Notes under the pieces: generated by a model
Database searches by the model: none
The model's input: the letters and a program-made list of their open reading frames with translations, nothing else
What the model was told of the DNA's origin: nothing
Shown here: positions 1-11,088 of the stretch, one piece after another
Layout: the number at the start of each line of letters is the position of its first letter
How positions within the stretch are numbered: position 1 is the first letter of the stretch
From: Acanthamoeba sp. SK_2022b
Taxonomy: Eukaryota > Discosea > Longamoebia > Acanthamoebidae
Direction of reading: 5' to 3'
NCBI GenBank assembly: GCA_027943245.1
Contig: JANDJZ010000013.1
Span: 124,001-188,000, forward strand
DNA length: 64,000 bases
Position numbers and translations under genes: made by a program

Positions 1-1751
1 CATGGTCCAGGATTCGCTTCAAGACGCCGAAAGACTTGATCTTCTCGTGGGAGTCCACCTCACAGTTCGCTGAGAGCATTGGCATCGAGCCCGTGTTCGA
101 CGATCCTGATCTGCGTCGGGACGCCGCCTCACATCGCGAGCGACGCAAGGCCGGTCCAGCCGGCCAGGCCATCTGCGAGGGCATGATACTGCGACCAGGT
201 GCCTTACTTTCGCAGCTGGCTTGCTGAACCGAGAGCAGCGGCTCACTCTCTCGAGTTGCCTCACGGTCACCATCAGGGATCGTGTCGGTGATGGGGCATG
301 TGGACCACGGTAAGACGACCCTGCTGGATGCGCTCCGAAACACCAATGTGGCCGCGCAGGAGGCGGGAGGGATCACGCAGCGACTGAGCGCATTCAAGGT
401 CAAGGTGTCCCAGTTCTTGCAGCAGCAACAGGCGGCCGAGGCGGACGATAAAGCCATCACCTTCCTGGACACTCCAGGCCACAAGCACGTCCTTTCTGTC
501 CACCAACCACAATCCCTTTGCATTACTGTTATTATTATTAATACTAATAATTCTTATCGATTCTTGAACTTATATATGTGAAATGCCGCATTACTGACTT
601 GACGCCGCCACCTATGCAGGGCCTTCTTTAGGATGCGGTCCAATGGTGCCTACCTGTCGGACATGGTGGTGCTGATCATCGCCTGTGACGAGGGTATCAA
701 GCCGCAGACCAAGGAGTCCTACGATCTCGCACTGGAGTCCGAGCTGCCGGTGGTGATCGCTCTCAACAAGATAGACCTCCCAGTCGACACGTCGCTTGTC
801 AAGCGGCGACTCGAGAGGCTGGGCTGGGTGCCCTCGCGCGGCGGCCGCGCTACAGCGCCATCCAACGTCAAGGCCGTCGTGGAGATATCGGCCAAGGAGC
901 GACGCAACTTGGACGTGCTCGTTTCGACAGTGGCCAACGCCTGCAAAGAGATGAACCTGTGGGAGGAGACGACGTGTCCGCCTGAGGCAACAGTGGTGGA
1001 GGTATGGAGTGAGGACGGGTCGCGCGGGCGCGTGCTCAAGGTCATAGTGCACTGCGGTGTGCTCGAGGTGGGTCAGCACTTCGTTGTGGGTTACCAGGCC
1101 GGCCGCGTGCGCGCGATCTTTGATGAGAACAGGAAGCTGGTGGAGAAGGCCATGCCCGGCGATCCGGTCGAGATCGTGGGCCTCTTCCGCGGCACGCTTC
1201 CCTCGCCCGGCGACGATCTGTTCGTCGTCTCGCGCGACAAGGCCGAGCAAGTCATCGAGTTCCGGAATCTGGTGACCGACTTCCAGGGTACCGAGGGCAA
1301 GTACGATCAGGCCCTCATCAACTCCATCCACCGCGAGTCGGCCGCACAACAAGAAGGGGACGAGGAGGAAAGTGAGGAAGAAGGCGAAGAGATGGAGGAA
1401 GGCGACGAGAATGAGACGGTACCCTGCGAAGACGATGAGGAGGAGCCAATGGTGAACGTGGTGCTCAAGGCCGACAATCTCGGGTCACTGTACACGCTCG
1501 TCGATGCCTGCAACGAGCTGTCAGCTCAAGGCGGGCCCAAGGTGAACATCGTCCGAGCGGGCGTGGGCAACGTGAGCGCCACGGACGTGGCCTATGCCAA
1601 GAGCGCCGAATGCGCCATCTACACGTTCAACGTCGGCCTCACTCATGACATCAAGCTGCGCAAGGACAATCTCAAGATCCGCATCAAGCACTTCGACGTG
1701 TTCTACCACCTCCTCGATGATCTTAAGAAGGAGCAGGAGGCCCTACGATAG
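1..1751 (+). CDS. MTIF2: Translation initiation factor IF-2, mitochondrial type (5' partial)
   Basis: A bacterial-type IF-2 GTPase that would place initiator tRNA on organellar ribosomes. The gene enters from the left edge. Exon 1 ends near 198 and joins at about 277 to give the G1 motif [10 protein letters not shown], followed by EAGGITQ (switch I) and the G3 motif DTPGHK. After a second intron (about 488-620) come NKID (G4), the SAK motif (G5) and the domain II beta-barrel ending near 1265. A very acidic insert (1345-1445) precedes an IF-2 C1-like domain ending at the TAG at 1749-1751. Two oddities stand out. The second intron does not keep frame with any simple GT-AG pair, being off by one base between CACAAG and GCCTTC. 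The fMet-tRNA-binding C2 domain that normally follows is absent. eIF5B was considered, but the GTPase and domain II motifs are of IF-2 type. Family is confident; exon junctions are less so. Confidence 0.85.
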
Positions 1752-1974
1752 CGCGACATGTCCCGCGTTCTGGCCGCACATAAAATAACCAAATTGGGTG
1801 GTGGTTCTAACCGGCCTGTTATTGAAAATTCCGGGCATGACCGCTGTCCGGAAAAACGCCGTCGGAGTTCAAAATACTAAGAAGAAGAGCTTGCGTGCAG
1901 GGTTTGCTCCTGTGTGGGCGCATTCACAGCTCCCTGCTTGGATAGGTTTTCGCATCTTACTGATATACTGAACC

Positions 1975-2484
1975 ATGGTTCGCTTTCTTTGAGCCGGTTG
2001 AGTCGCTATTGCCGTCTCACGTCTCTCTTTCCCAGGCTGCCACCAGATTAATCCTCAATCTCTTCATCTCGGGAAGCACCATCTTCGGCAAGGCGTTTGT
2101 CGACGCATGGCGGCAAGCAAGCATCAGTACGTAATTGCTCGCCATAAATTAATCGCTCGTAAATTTAATCTAATTTCAATCGCTGCCAATTCACAGAGGC
2201 CGCACAGGGCGCTGCTGGCCGCATGTTGAGCGTACAAGAGGCACAAAAGATCCTGGGTCTGCGACCACAGTGTGAACTGAAAGAGGTTATGCAGGTAGGA
2301 ACACCGCGCCTGTTCAATAGGCATGGATCGCGTCTAATCTCCCTTCCTCATCTCAAAGAAATACGAGAAAATGTTCAAGGCCAACGATCCAGCAAATGGA
2401 GGCTCCTTCTACCTGCAATCCAAGGTGGTGCGTGCCAAGGAAGCGCTGGAGGCCGAGATTGCCAAGGCGACGCGGCAGACCTGA
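1975..2484 (+). CDS. PAM16: Mitochondrial import motor subunit PAM16/TIM16
   Basis: A J-like regulator of the TIM23-associated import motor at the matrix face of the inner mitochondrial membrane. It binds PAM18 and restrains its stimulation of mtHsp70. Four exons read cleanly: the ATG alone (1975-1977), 2036-2126, 2197-2295 and 2359-2484. The protein is about 105 residues. It has a short hydrophobic N-terminus ([18 protein letters not shown]), the family's [12 protein letters not shown] segment, and the hallmark [15 protein letters not shown]. The HPD of true J proteins is replaced by KANDPANGG, as expected for PAM16. The intron directly after the start codon is inferred from the ATG|GT junction and the in-frame continuation; it is the least certain part of the model. 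Confidence 0.88.
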
Positions 2485-2802
2485 GCAGTGTGACAAACCG
2501 AGTACAGATGTATATATTCCGGCCACAAGCACGGTTTTAAAGAAATCGAACGCCTGCGCCATAGCTCTGCGTGTGAGAGTCACTGTCTCGCGTGTCTTCT
2601 TGCCAGAACCGCCCAACAGCCAAGAGGTCCCGACGTCCTTACGTACTGGGAAAAAGGCCAGAACTCATGCAACGAAGAGAGGGACTTTCGGACTCAGGTG
2701 CCTGTTTGGCAAGTCTAAAAAGAAAAGGGTGCTGGGCGCGTTGGTTTCTTTGCCGACGCAACACGCAACGCAAACACACACTTCCCGTCGCAAGAACACA
2801 AG
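2485..2802. other. Intergenic, PAM16 to asparagine synthetase
   Basis: About 320 bp between two + strand genes. It should hold the PAM16 3' end and the promoter and 5' leader of the asparagine synthetase gene. Long open frames cross it on both strands, but they carry no recognisable domain and look like chance frames in GC-rich DNA. No repeat or RNA gene is visible. Confidence 0.5.
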
Positions 2803-4922
2803 ATGTGCGGAATCTTCGCTATTTTGGGCAGCAAGGAGGACCCGCAGCTTCTTCGTAAGAAGGCACTCAGCCTGTCGAAGAGGTTCATCATTCCCTCAAA
2901 TTCGCCGTTCAACGGATTCCTATATTTTGTTGGTGTCGCTTACGCTCATCGTTTGCCGTTGGATATCTGACCAGAATCCGCCATCGTGGCCCTGACTGGA
3001 ACGGCATCTATGTGGATGACAAGCGAGTGCTGTGCCACGAGCGTTTGGGTATCGTGGACCCTGTGAGCGGTGCCCAGCCGCTCTACAACCAGACCGGCAC
3101 CGTCGCCCTCACCGTCAACGGTGAGATCTACAACCACAAGGCCCTCCGCCAGTCCCTCTTTAAGGACTACCACTTCAAGACGGCCTCTGACTGCGAAGTT
3201 ATCATCCCTCTGGTGAGCGCCCTCTCCCTCCCCTCCATAGCTATTATGACGACTCGGGCGTTTGTCGTTGTTGACCTGGCACCTCGCGGTCACTCGCTCC
3301 ACAGTGGGAACAGTTTGGCGTGGAGGCGTGTGGACGTCTGGACGGCATGTTCTCCTTCGTCCTCACCGACAGCGTCAAGGTACACCTCCGCTCTGTCCAC
3401 CCACACTCCGGGCCGGGCCGTGTTGTGGTGTGGTCTGTAAGCTCAGCTGGGTGTTTCAACGTTGGCCATGCAGGACACCTACATGGTGGCGCGTGACCCG
3501 CTGGGCATCACAAGCTTGTACATCGGGTGGCACAAGGACGGCTCGGTGTGGGTGGCGTCGGAGCTCAAGTCGCTCATGGACGACTGCGAGCGGTACGAGG
3601 CCTTCCCGCCGGGTCACTACTACACGCCCGAGACGGGCTTCAAACGCTACTACGAGCCCTTCTGGTGGACTCCGGACTACGTCCCGCAGGGCGCGGCCGA
3701 CCTCACCGTGCTGCGGGAGAGCCTGGAGAAGGCCGTAGTGAAGCGCCTCATGACGGACGTGCCCTACGGCGTGCTGATCTCGGGCGGGCTCGATTCGTCG
3801 CTGGTGGGCGCCATCGCGTCGCGTCACGCGGCGATGAGGGTGGAGGCGGAGGAGAAGGAGAAGGCGTGGTGGCCGCAGATCCACTCGTTCAGCATCGGCC
3901 TCCCCAACTCGCCCGACCTCAAGGCCGCGCGCGAGGCCGCCAAGTTCCTCGACACCATCCATCACGAGTTCAACTTTACCGTACAGGAGGGAATCGATGC
4001 GCTGGCCGACGTGATCTGGCACCTGGAGACCTACGACGTGACGAGCATCCGCGCCAGCACGCCCATGTACTTCCTCGCCAGGAAGATCAAGGCCATGGGC
4101 GTCAAGATGGTGCTCTCGGGCGAGGGCGCCGACGAGGTGTTTGGTGGCTACCTCTACTTCCACAACGCCCCTTCGCCCGCCGAGTTCCACCGCGAGGCCC
4201 TGCGCCGCGTCAAGAACCTCCATTACTTTGACCTGCTGCGCGCCAACAAGTCGACGATGGCGTGGGGCCTCGAAGTGCGCGTGCCCTTCCTCGACAAGGA
4301 GTTCCTCAACGTGGCCATGAACATCAGGCCCGAGGACAAGGTCTACGCCGAGGGCAAGATGGAGAAGTACGTTCTCCGCAAGGCCTTTGACACCCCCGAG
4401 AAGCCCTACCTGCCCGACAGCATCCTATGGCGGCAGAAGGAGCAGTTCAGGTGACCGACCGCCATCCCTCTCCCCCCTTTGTGTTGCGCATGCCGACAGT
4501 CCGTTTGCTGACCGTTGTTTGTGTGTCGCGTGTCGATGTGCAGCGACGGCGTGGGCTATGGCTGGATCGATGGCCTCAAGGACTACGCCGAGAGCCAGGT
4601 GAGCGACGAGGAGCTTGCCAACGCCGCGACTAAGTTCCCCTACAACACGCCCGACACCAAGGAGGCCTACCTGTTCAGGAAGATCTTTGAGTCCCTCTTC
4701 CACGTGCGTGCTCCCCAATCTCCTCCTATCGATGTGCAGTAAAGACAAGGAGGGTAGGCTCTTGACGTTTGTGATGGTATGCATGCGTAGGGCGAGAGCG
4801 CGCAGAAGACGGTCGAGAAGTGGATCCCCACGTGGGGCAAGAGCAAAGATCCCTCTGGCCGAGTGCAGCTGGTGCACGAGAAGCACGCCGACGCGCCGCT
4901 TCAGCACGACAAGGACTACTAA
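2803..4922 (+). CDS. asnB: Asparagine synthetase, glutamine-hydrolysing
   Basis: Makes asparagine from aspartate, ATP and glutamine in the cytosol. The start is fixed by MCGIFAILG, because Cys2 becomes the N-terminal nucleophile of the class II glutaminase after Met removal. Six exons read in frame: 2803-2882, 2975-3212, 3305-3379, 3474-4450, 4544-4703 and 4791-4922. Glutaminase motifs [18 protein letters not shown] and SDCEVI come first. The synthetase half has the pyrophosphate-binding loop SGGLDSSLV, then [13 protein letters not shown] and EVRVPFLD. The full length of about 550 residues matches the short eukaryotic and bacterial AsnB forms. All key residues appear intact. Confidence 0.95.
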
Positions 4923-5077
4923 GCGACTTTGCGCGCATGCCGTACCCGTGAAACTTCAAAGAACAGGATTAACAGTACCAGGTCCTGTGCGGCAGCTCTC
5001 TGTCCTGAGGTTATCCGGGCCCTGCTAAAAGCCAGGTTTACCCTCGGTTTGTGGGCACTTGCCGTGGATGTCCTCTA

Positions 5078-8000
5078 TTAGATGCCAACGTTGACAAACT
5101 CAACGTCGCTGGTGGGGCCTCGCTGGAGGTCTACGGAGGAGAGCAGCTGCCAGAAGGCCGCGACGGCCTCCCGCTCCAGCGGATTGCGCTCGAGAGATAG
5201 CTTCACTATGGTGCTGTTGTGTCGGAGAGCCTCGCCGATGGCCAACAGCCCGTCGTTCCTGATGGCGTTGCTTACCATCGACAGGTAGGCCAGCACCTCG
5301 TTGCCCGCCACCAGCTCGCTCACTGCCTTGACGCCCTGTACACCCGCGTACCGTCAGTGAACAGCCCCCATTATTGGCTGAGTCCTCACCACGCACGCAC
5401 CTCGTCCGTAATGCGGTTGGTGTCAAGGTTAAGCGTAGTGATGGTGCAGTTGTTGAGAAGGCTGCGGGCGAGCACGGCGACGCCATCGTCCTGCAGACGG
5501 TTTCCGCGGAGCACGAGCGTGGTGAGAAGGCTGAGGCCGGCATTGTCCTGCCGCTGGTTATCCAGAGCTTCGGCCAGCGGCGCGATCGTGGCCGCGTCCA
5601 GACGGTTCCACGACAGATCGAGGCTGGTGAGGTTGCCGTTGCGTGCCAGCGCTCGTGACAGAGAGCACATGAAGCGATAGCTCTGAGTAGACTTAGTTCG
5701 TCCGGTGGCGCCATCGTAGTCAACCGTCTCAGCAGCGACCTGGTCTTCATCCATCACGAACATCTGGTCTTCCTCTGCTTTTTCTTCTTCCTCCTCCTCG
5801 TCCAGCTTGTGGTCGTTGTTTGCCTCGGCCCGCTCCTTGTGCTCTCGTGTGGCCTTGCGGGCAAGCCGGCGCCCTCGCTTGCCGCGCGACTTGGGCTTGC
5901 GGGCCGGGTATCCGTCGACGCTGGAGCCCATGTGCAGGTTGGCGTTGGCCATCACCAGCCACACAAGCGACGTGTTCTCCTCGAGTATGCGGCAGATATT
6001 GTAGGGTCCCTTGCTCTCGCGCTTGTCAGCGCTGACTCCATCATCTTCGTTGTAATCGTCGTCGCTCTTCTCCTCGCACAGCAGCTCGATGCGCGACGAC
6101 GGCTCCGCAATAGCCGTAGCCACCTCGGCCTGCTCAGCCTCAGGTTCGAGCTGCAGCCATTCCAATAGGAACGTATTGCGCAGGCGGCTGTGCGGGTGAT
6201 AGTGGTGGTGATGATGATGTCGATTCGTATCCCCTTGGTGGCGATTGCCCCCATCGCTCTGGTATCGATTGTGCGCAGGCGCGGACGAGGGTGGGCTCAT
6301 CAGGCCTCCTCCGGCCTTGGCTGACGGCGAAAGCGTCAGCAGGGGCACCGCCGAGGCTCCTCCGGAAGAGGATCGGAGAGAGCCACGCGGCGTTCTGTTG
6401 CCCGAGTGCTGGCCGTTGTCCTTCCGCCGACCGTTGTGGTCGTGGGTGGGCAAGGCCTCGCACACCCTGAATCGGATCGGGCGGCGCCCACACAGCGCGT
6501 GGTGGAGAGGATTACCGGAGACGTCCAGACGGAGCAGCCGCCGGTTGTGGCGCATCATCTGGCGCAGCACGTCCCAGCATTCGTCCCGCCCATCTATGCC
6601 TATTGTCCCCCGGTGCCACGTCAGCCATCCGCGCACGCGCTCGTGCATTAGCTGGAAAAAATGGAAAAGAATGGCTCCCATCGCGGTACCGGAGACTTGC
6701 AGGTCGAGGAGGGACGAGGCCCGGTTGCGCATGAGCGCGAGGGAGATGGCGGTGAGCCCTTCGTCGGTGATGAGGTTGCCCGACAGGTTGAAAAAACGCA
6801 GCGTGCTGTTCCTCGCCAGCATCGAGGCAAACGCCTCCCCCCCACTACGCACGAGAAACACGAGGTCAATAGCGTGGGAGGGGTTGTGTGGCGTAACGTG
6901 TCAAGTGGTGGCGTGACGGTGTACCGAGAGGTGATCTTGTTGTTCTCGAGCTCGAGGCTGAGGAGGCCCTCGTTGCGCTTGAGCGCGTCGGCAAGGCGGT
7001 ATGCACCGGCGTCGCCCACGCCGTTGTAGCTGAGATAGAGCTCGGTAAGGGTGTGGTTGGTCTTCAGCGCCTCGGCCAGCGCGCTCGCCCCCTTGTTCGC
7101 CACGTGATTCTGTCCCCCTCCCCCAACGGCCACCACGAGATGAGAAGCGTAAGCCATCCGGTTTGCAGCCTCGTGGCGGGGGCATGGTAGGCACCTTTTG
7201 GAGATCGAGTTTGGTGAGCGTCGCGTTAGAGGCCAGGGCCTTGGCGAGCGCACAGACAGCGTCGTCCTCGAGGAAATTGTGGGCGAGCGTCAACACCAAC
7301 AGACTGCTCACTCCGACCCCCCCCCACCCACACGCACAACGACAACGAGTAAATGAGATAGAGCACTCGACCACAAACCGCAGCTGGTGGCGACGGTCCC
7401 CACCTTTGGTTGACGAGAAGCGAACGACCGAGCGCGCGCACGCCGGCAAAGTCAATCTTGTTGAAGTCCAGGTGGAGGATGTACAGCGAAGATCGGAACT
7501 CCAACGCGTTCGCCAGAGCCATGGCCCCTTCCGATCCTGCGAAGTGGAGGGAAGGAGCGTGAGCGCATAGGGGTGGGCGTGGGTGTGTGGTGGGGAGCAT
7601 CGGACCGATGCTGTTGGAGCAGAGGTCGAGGTGAGTGACGGTGGAGTTGAGCTTGAGGAGAGCCCCCACGTATTTGATGGCCTCATCGCCACTCTCGCCG
7701 ATGCGGTAGTTCATCTCCGTGGGCGGACTGATGTTCGCTCGCAGGTCAAGGCTGTGGTGTGGCAACAGGTATTTAGCAGAGCGGTCGTGTGTCTAGGCAC
7801 TGTAAAACCTCGTGAGCGAAGTTGGGCCTGGGGCGTACCTGTACACCGAGCGATTGGAGAGCAAGAAGTCGGCGAGGGTCATCACGCCGTCCATGCCCAA
7901 CCTGGTGGCCCGAACAGCGATTTGGTTAAGGCGAGAGGGCGCGCTGACCGGTGTGAGAGCGCATGATACGCGGCGGAGCATGCACCTGTTCTCGCGCAGG

Positions 8001-10973
8001 TTGAGGATTTCCAGGCTGGTGTTGCGGGCCAGGGCCTGCGCCAGAGCGCGAGCCCCAACAACGCCTACCTTGTTCCACCGGAGGTCGAGGTACCGCAGTG
8101 TGCCGGTCGTGGCGAGGAAACGTGCGATCTCCACCGTTCCTGCGCGTTCACAGCGAGAGTTGGTACAGCTAGTAGAGGCAACAAAAACCAACTACAAAAC
8201 TTAAAAGGCCTTTACGGTAACATACCGCGGTCGTCGATCTCGTTGCCTCGGATGTCTAGGGAGGTCATCTGCCGGCCGAGCGCTTCGGCGCAGAGTAGAT
8301 CGGCGAGCCTATCGAGGCCACCTTCACCGAGCCGGTTGCCGCGCAGGTCCAGCGACCGCACCATCACCGACGGCACGCTGTGAGGCCAGGACCGCGAATG
8401 GGGGGGGGGAGGGTGAGCGTCGAGATATGGAGTTGACCGGCCAGGGCGGCGTACCCGAGAACCTCACCCAGCAGCTCGACGCCCTTGCTGCTGAATCGAT
8501 GGCCGCGCAGGGTGAGGTTGACGTGGCCGCTGTCAGGCAGGGCGATGGCAGGCACCGACTGGTGGGGCAGGACTACGTCCTTGCCGCTCCCCGCGCGGGC
8601 GATCACGTGGTCCTTCTTGAGGACCGACCGCTCGTATCGGCTGCCGTTCCACTGCACACTCACCCGCTCCCCGAAGCTGATGTGCTCCTGCAACCTAGGC
8701 CTGTCCCTAGTCTCGCCGTTGTCACTCTCCTCACGCTCCTTCCGGTGCCTCTTCTCCCGGGGCAGCGAGCGACCGTCTCGTTCCCTGGTATCCTCCACGG
8801 CCTCTTCCTCTCGCTGGCGCCGTTTGCGCGTGACCACTGAGGCCTGGGTCGCCTTTGCCGCGTCTGCAGTTGCCGCCGGGGCCTCCATGGCCGCCGGAAA
8901 GAGGTCATCGTACTGGGCGCGGGGCAAACGGCGAATGGCCACATCGTAGTGATTGGTCCACGCATTGTCCATGAAGTCGCTGAGGCTGCCGCCCCGCCCG
9001 AACGTGGCCTCGTCATTAAGGCCCCAGTCGAGGAACTCTTCGCCGTAGCCGTCCACATACGCGGCCGTCGTTCTCCTCCCGTCCTCGACGAGGCTCGCGG
9101 GCGTCGTTGGCGGACGCAGCGGAGCGGAGCGAAGCAGGGCGTCGTGTCGCACGACAGTCCACAGGGAGTGGTCGACGATGTGTTTCGTGGGCACTCGACC
9201 AGCCTCGCGCCCGCGACACCACACCGCCTCGGCCGTATTCTCGAGTCTGGAGACCCCCTCACGGTCATGAGCTTCATAGTCGTCGACGCATATTGAAGTG
9301 AGGGGAGGCTCCAGTAGGAGGACAAGTACCCGTCATCGTGAGAGAGGATCCAGATGGGCACCTCCAGGGGGAAGAGCACGTGGACGACGCCGGCGAACAC
9401 GCTCAGTAGGTAGTCTGCCGCGTTCTTATACTTGCGATCGCATCCGTGGTCGTAGAACGCGTTGAAGAAATCCGTCATCGCCCGCCCGCCCACGCTCTGC
9501 TCCGGCCCTGACCGCTCGCTGGTGGCACTCTCCACCCCGCTGCCCGTGTCACCTGCAGCGGCCGCCGGCGACGTCAGCGGCTGGCCCACGGGGCACGGGA
9601 TGAGATGCATGATCCCCTTCGCCGTGAGTCGATGGAACGCAGGCGAGGCCGAGATCTGGGAGTAGCCGGCGCCACAGAAGCCGTAGACCTTCACATGCGG
9701 CGGCACGTTGCTCTCTACAAAGTCCTGTGGCACGGCAGAGGGTCAGGCGTCACACGCGTCCACATCGCACACGCTTAGGGTGGAGGAACCTTACTAGCAC
9801 TTTAGCGCAGTTGTCGACATCGATCAGGAGGAAGTGGTCGCCCGGCCTGACGGCACCTTCCTGCAAGTGGGACGGGCTCAGAAACGGGGCCAGCTCTCGC
9901 GCCCATATCGTGCCAAAGAGGAAGAAGCAGGTAAACGAGTGCCTGGAGAGCAGCGAGTAGATGAGTCAAGCGTATCGGCAGCATGTGTGAGCAAGTGTGG
10001 CAAAGTGGTCGCGAGATGCGCGTGCTCGTGTGGGGGGGCTACTACCGAGTACGGTTCATGCCGCCAAGATGCCATCCGCGAGGAGAAGAGGTGGACGAGA
10101 GAGACGAGAGATTGAAGCACACGCACGAAGGCGGATGGCCGCAGCTGGCGCCTGAAGTGGAGGCGCGCAGCGGATGGCCGCTGGTGGTCGGCGATGCGGG
10201 CACGACAGGTGAGCTCGGCAGCGAGTGTCGAGGCGAGGCCGGCTGTGAGGCTGCGCCCGCCTCCTCGGCTGAAACCGAGGCAAACCATCGCCACCAGTAC
10301 TGTTTAGTTGCACGCACAGGGGGCAACCATGAGCATGCTTGAATCAGGTTACATGCATGTACAAAGGGCTGCATACCTCCTCTACGAGGAGCTTCCACAG
10401 CCCCTCGAGATCGAGACAGAGCACACGACCCTGGTCGGCGACGTCGCTGCCGCTGCTGCTGTGGTCCTGTACGGCGGCAACTGAGGCGGCGGCTGTGCGC
10501 GCCATGCGGGCGACGAAGTGATGGCGCAGCAGAGGCCACGGATCCCGTCGGAAGTAGCTGGCTGTCTGTTTCGTCGAGCGCTGCGAGGCCATACCGCCAC
10601 CGCCATCTTGGCTCGGGTGGGGTGACCAGAACGAGCTGTAGGCTTGCTTGCTCCACACAAGGTCCACGAAGGTGTCGTGTGACCTCTTCACCACGTTCTG
10701 AACCCTCCCGACCGCCAACTCGATCTCTTCACCTTTGCTTTTTCCTTCAGCTGCAGCGGGTAGAAGGGAGAAGAGGGAAGTGGCTTCATGTAGGACTGTG
10801 GCAGGATCTGGGTATCGTGCCGCTGTGAGGTTCGCCCCCTGGATGACAGCCTCCCCGCATTTGCGCAGCCCGTCGTTGCCGCCGGCAGCCGGCACTATGT
10901 GGCACAAGCGAACCCAGGTTGCCCCTTGGTGCTGCCCGATCTTGGTGCACCTCGCCTTCTCCGTCGTCTTCAT
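5078..10973 (-). CDS. Large PIN/NYN-like domain plus RNI-type LRR protein
   Basis: A gene of roughly 1,500 codons with many short introns. From the ATG at 10973 it encodes a variable N-terminal region ending in LCLDLEGLWKLLVEE (to about 10379). An intron of about 500 bp then joins LLIDVDNC (about 9830), KVYGFCGAGY, KNAADYLLSVFAG and ILSHDDGY. That Asp-rich order resembles PIN/NYN nuclease folds. A charged linker (8700-9220) leads into more than ten leucine-rich repeats of ribonuclease-inhibitor type, such as LTELYLSYNGVGDAGA and TTLNLDTNRITDE, ending at the TAA at 5078-5080. A disordered His-, Ser- and acid-rich stretch (about 5740-6600) interrupts the LRR ladder. The last intron is 5336-5400. 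The frame change near 9250 needs an intron I could not place. LRR assignment is firm; the nuclease-like call and single-gene status are inferences. Confidence 0.65.
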
Positions 10974-10990
10974 CTTCCGTGAGGCCTAAC

Positions 10991-11046
10991 TTAAATAACT
11001 GAATCGGCGGCCACAACATTTAAATAACTGAATCGGCCACAACATT
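10991..11046. repeat. Two-copy tandem repeat in a divergent promoter
   Basis: Two adjacent copies of about 30 and 27 bp sharing TTAAATAACTGAATCGG and CCACAACATT; the second lacks three bases (CGG). They lie in the 115 bp between the starts of the - strand LRR gene (10973) and the + strand M20 peptidase (11089). They are AT-richer than the surrounding DNA. They could be duplicated promoter elements or simple local duplication. Confidence 0.8.
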
Positions 11047-11088
11047 ATTAAAACTACACCGAGAAAGAAGAACCGAATAGTTACTCTC

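Noticed and set aside
612..1352. 246-codon - strand frame opposite IF-2
   Set aside because: It mirrors the highly conserved GTPase and domain II exon, so it is a shadow frame.
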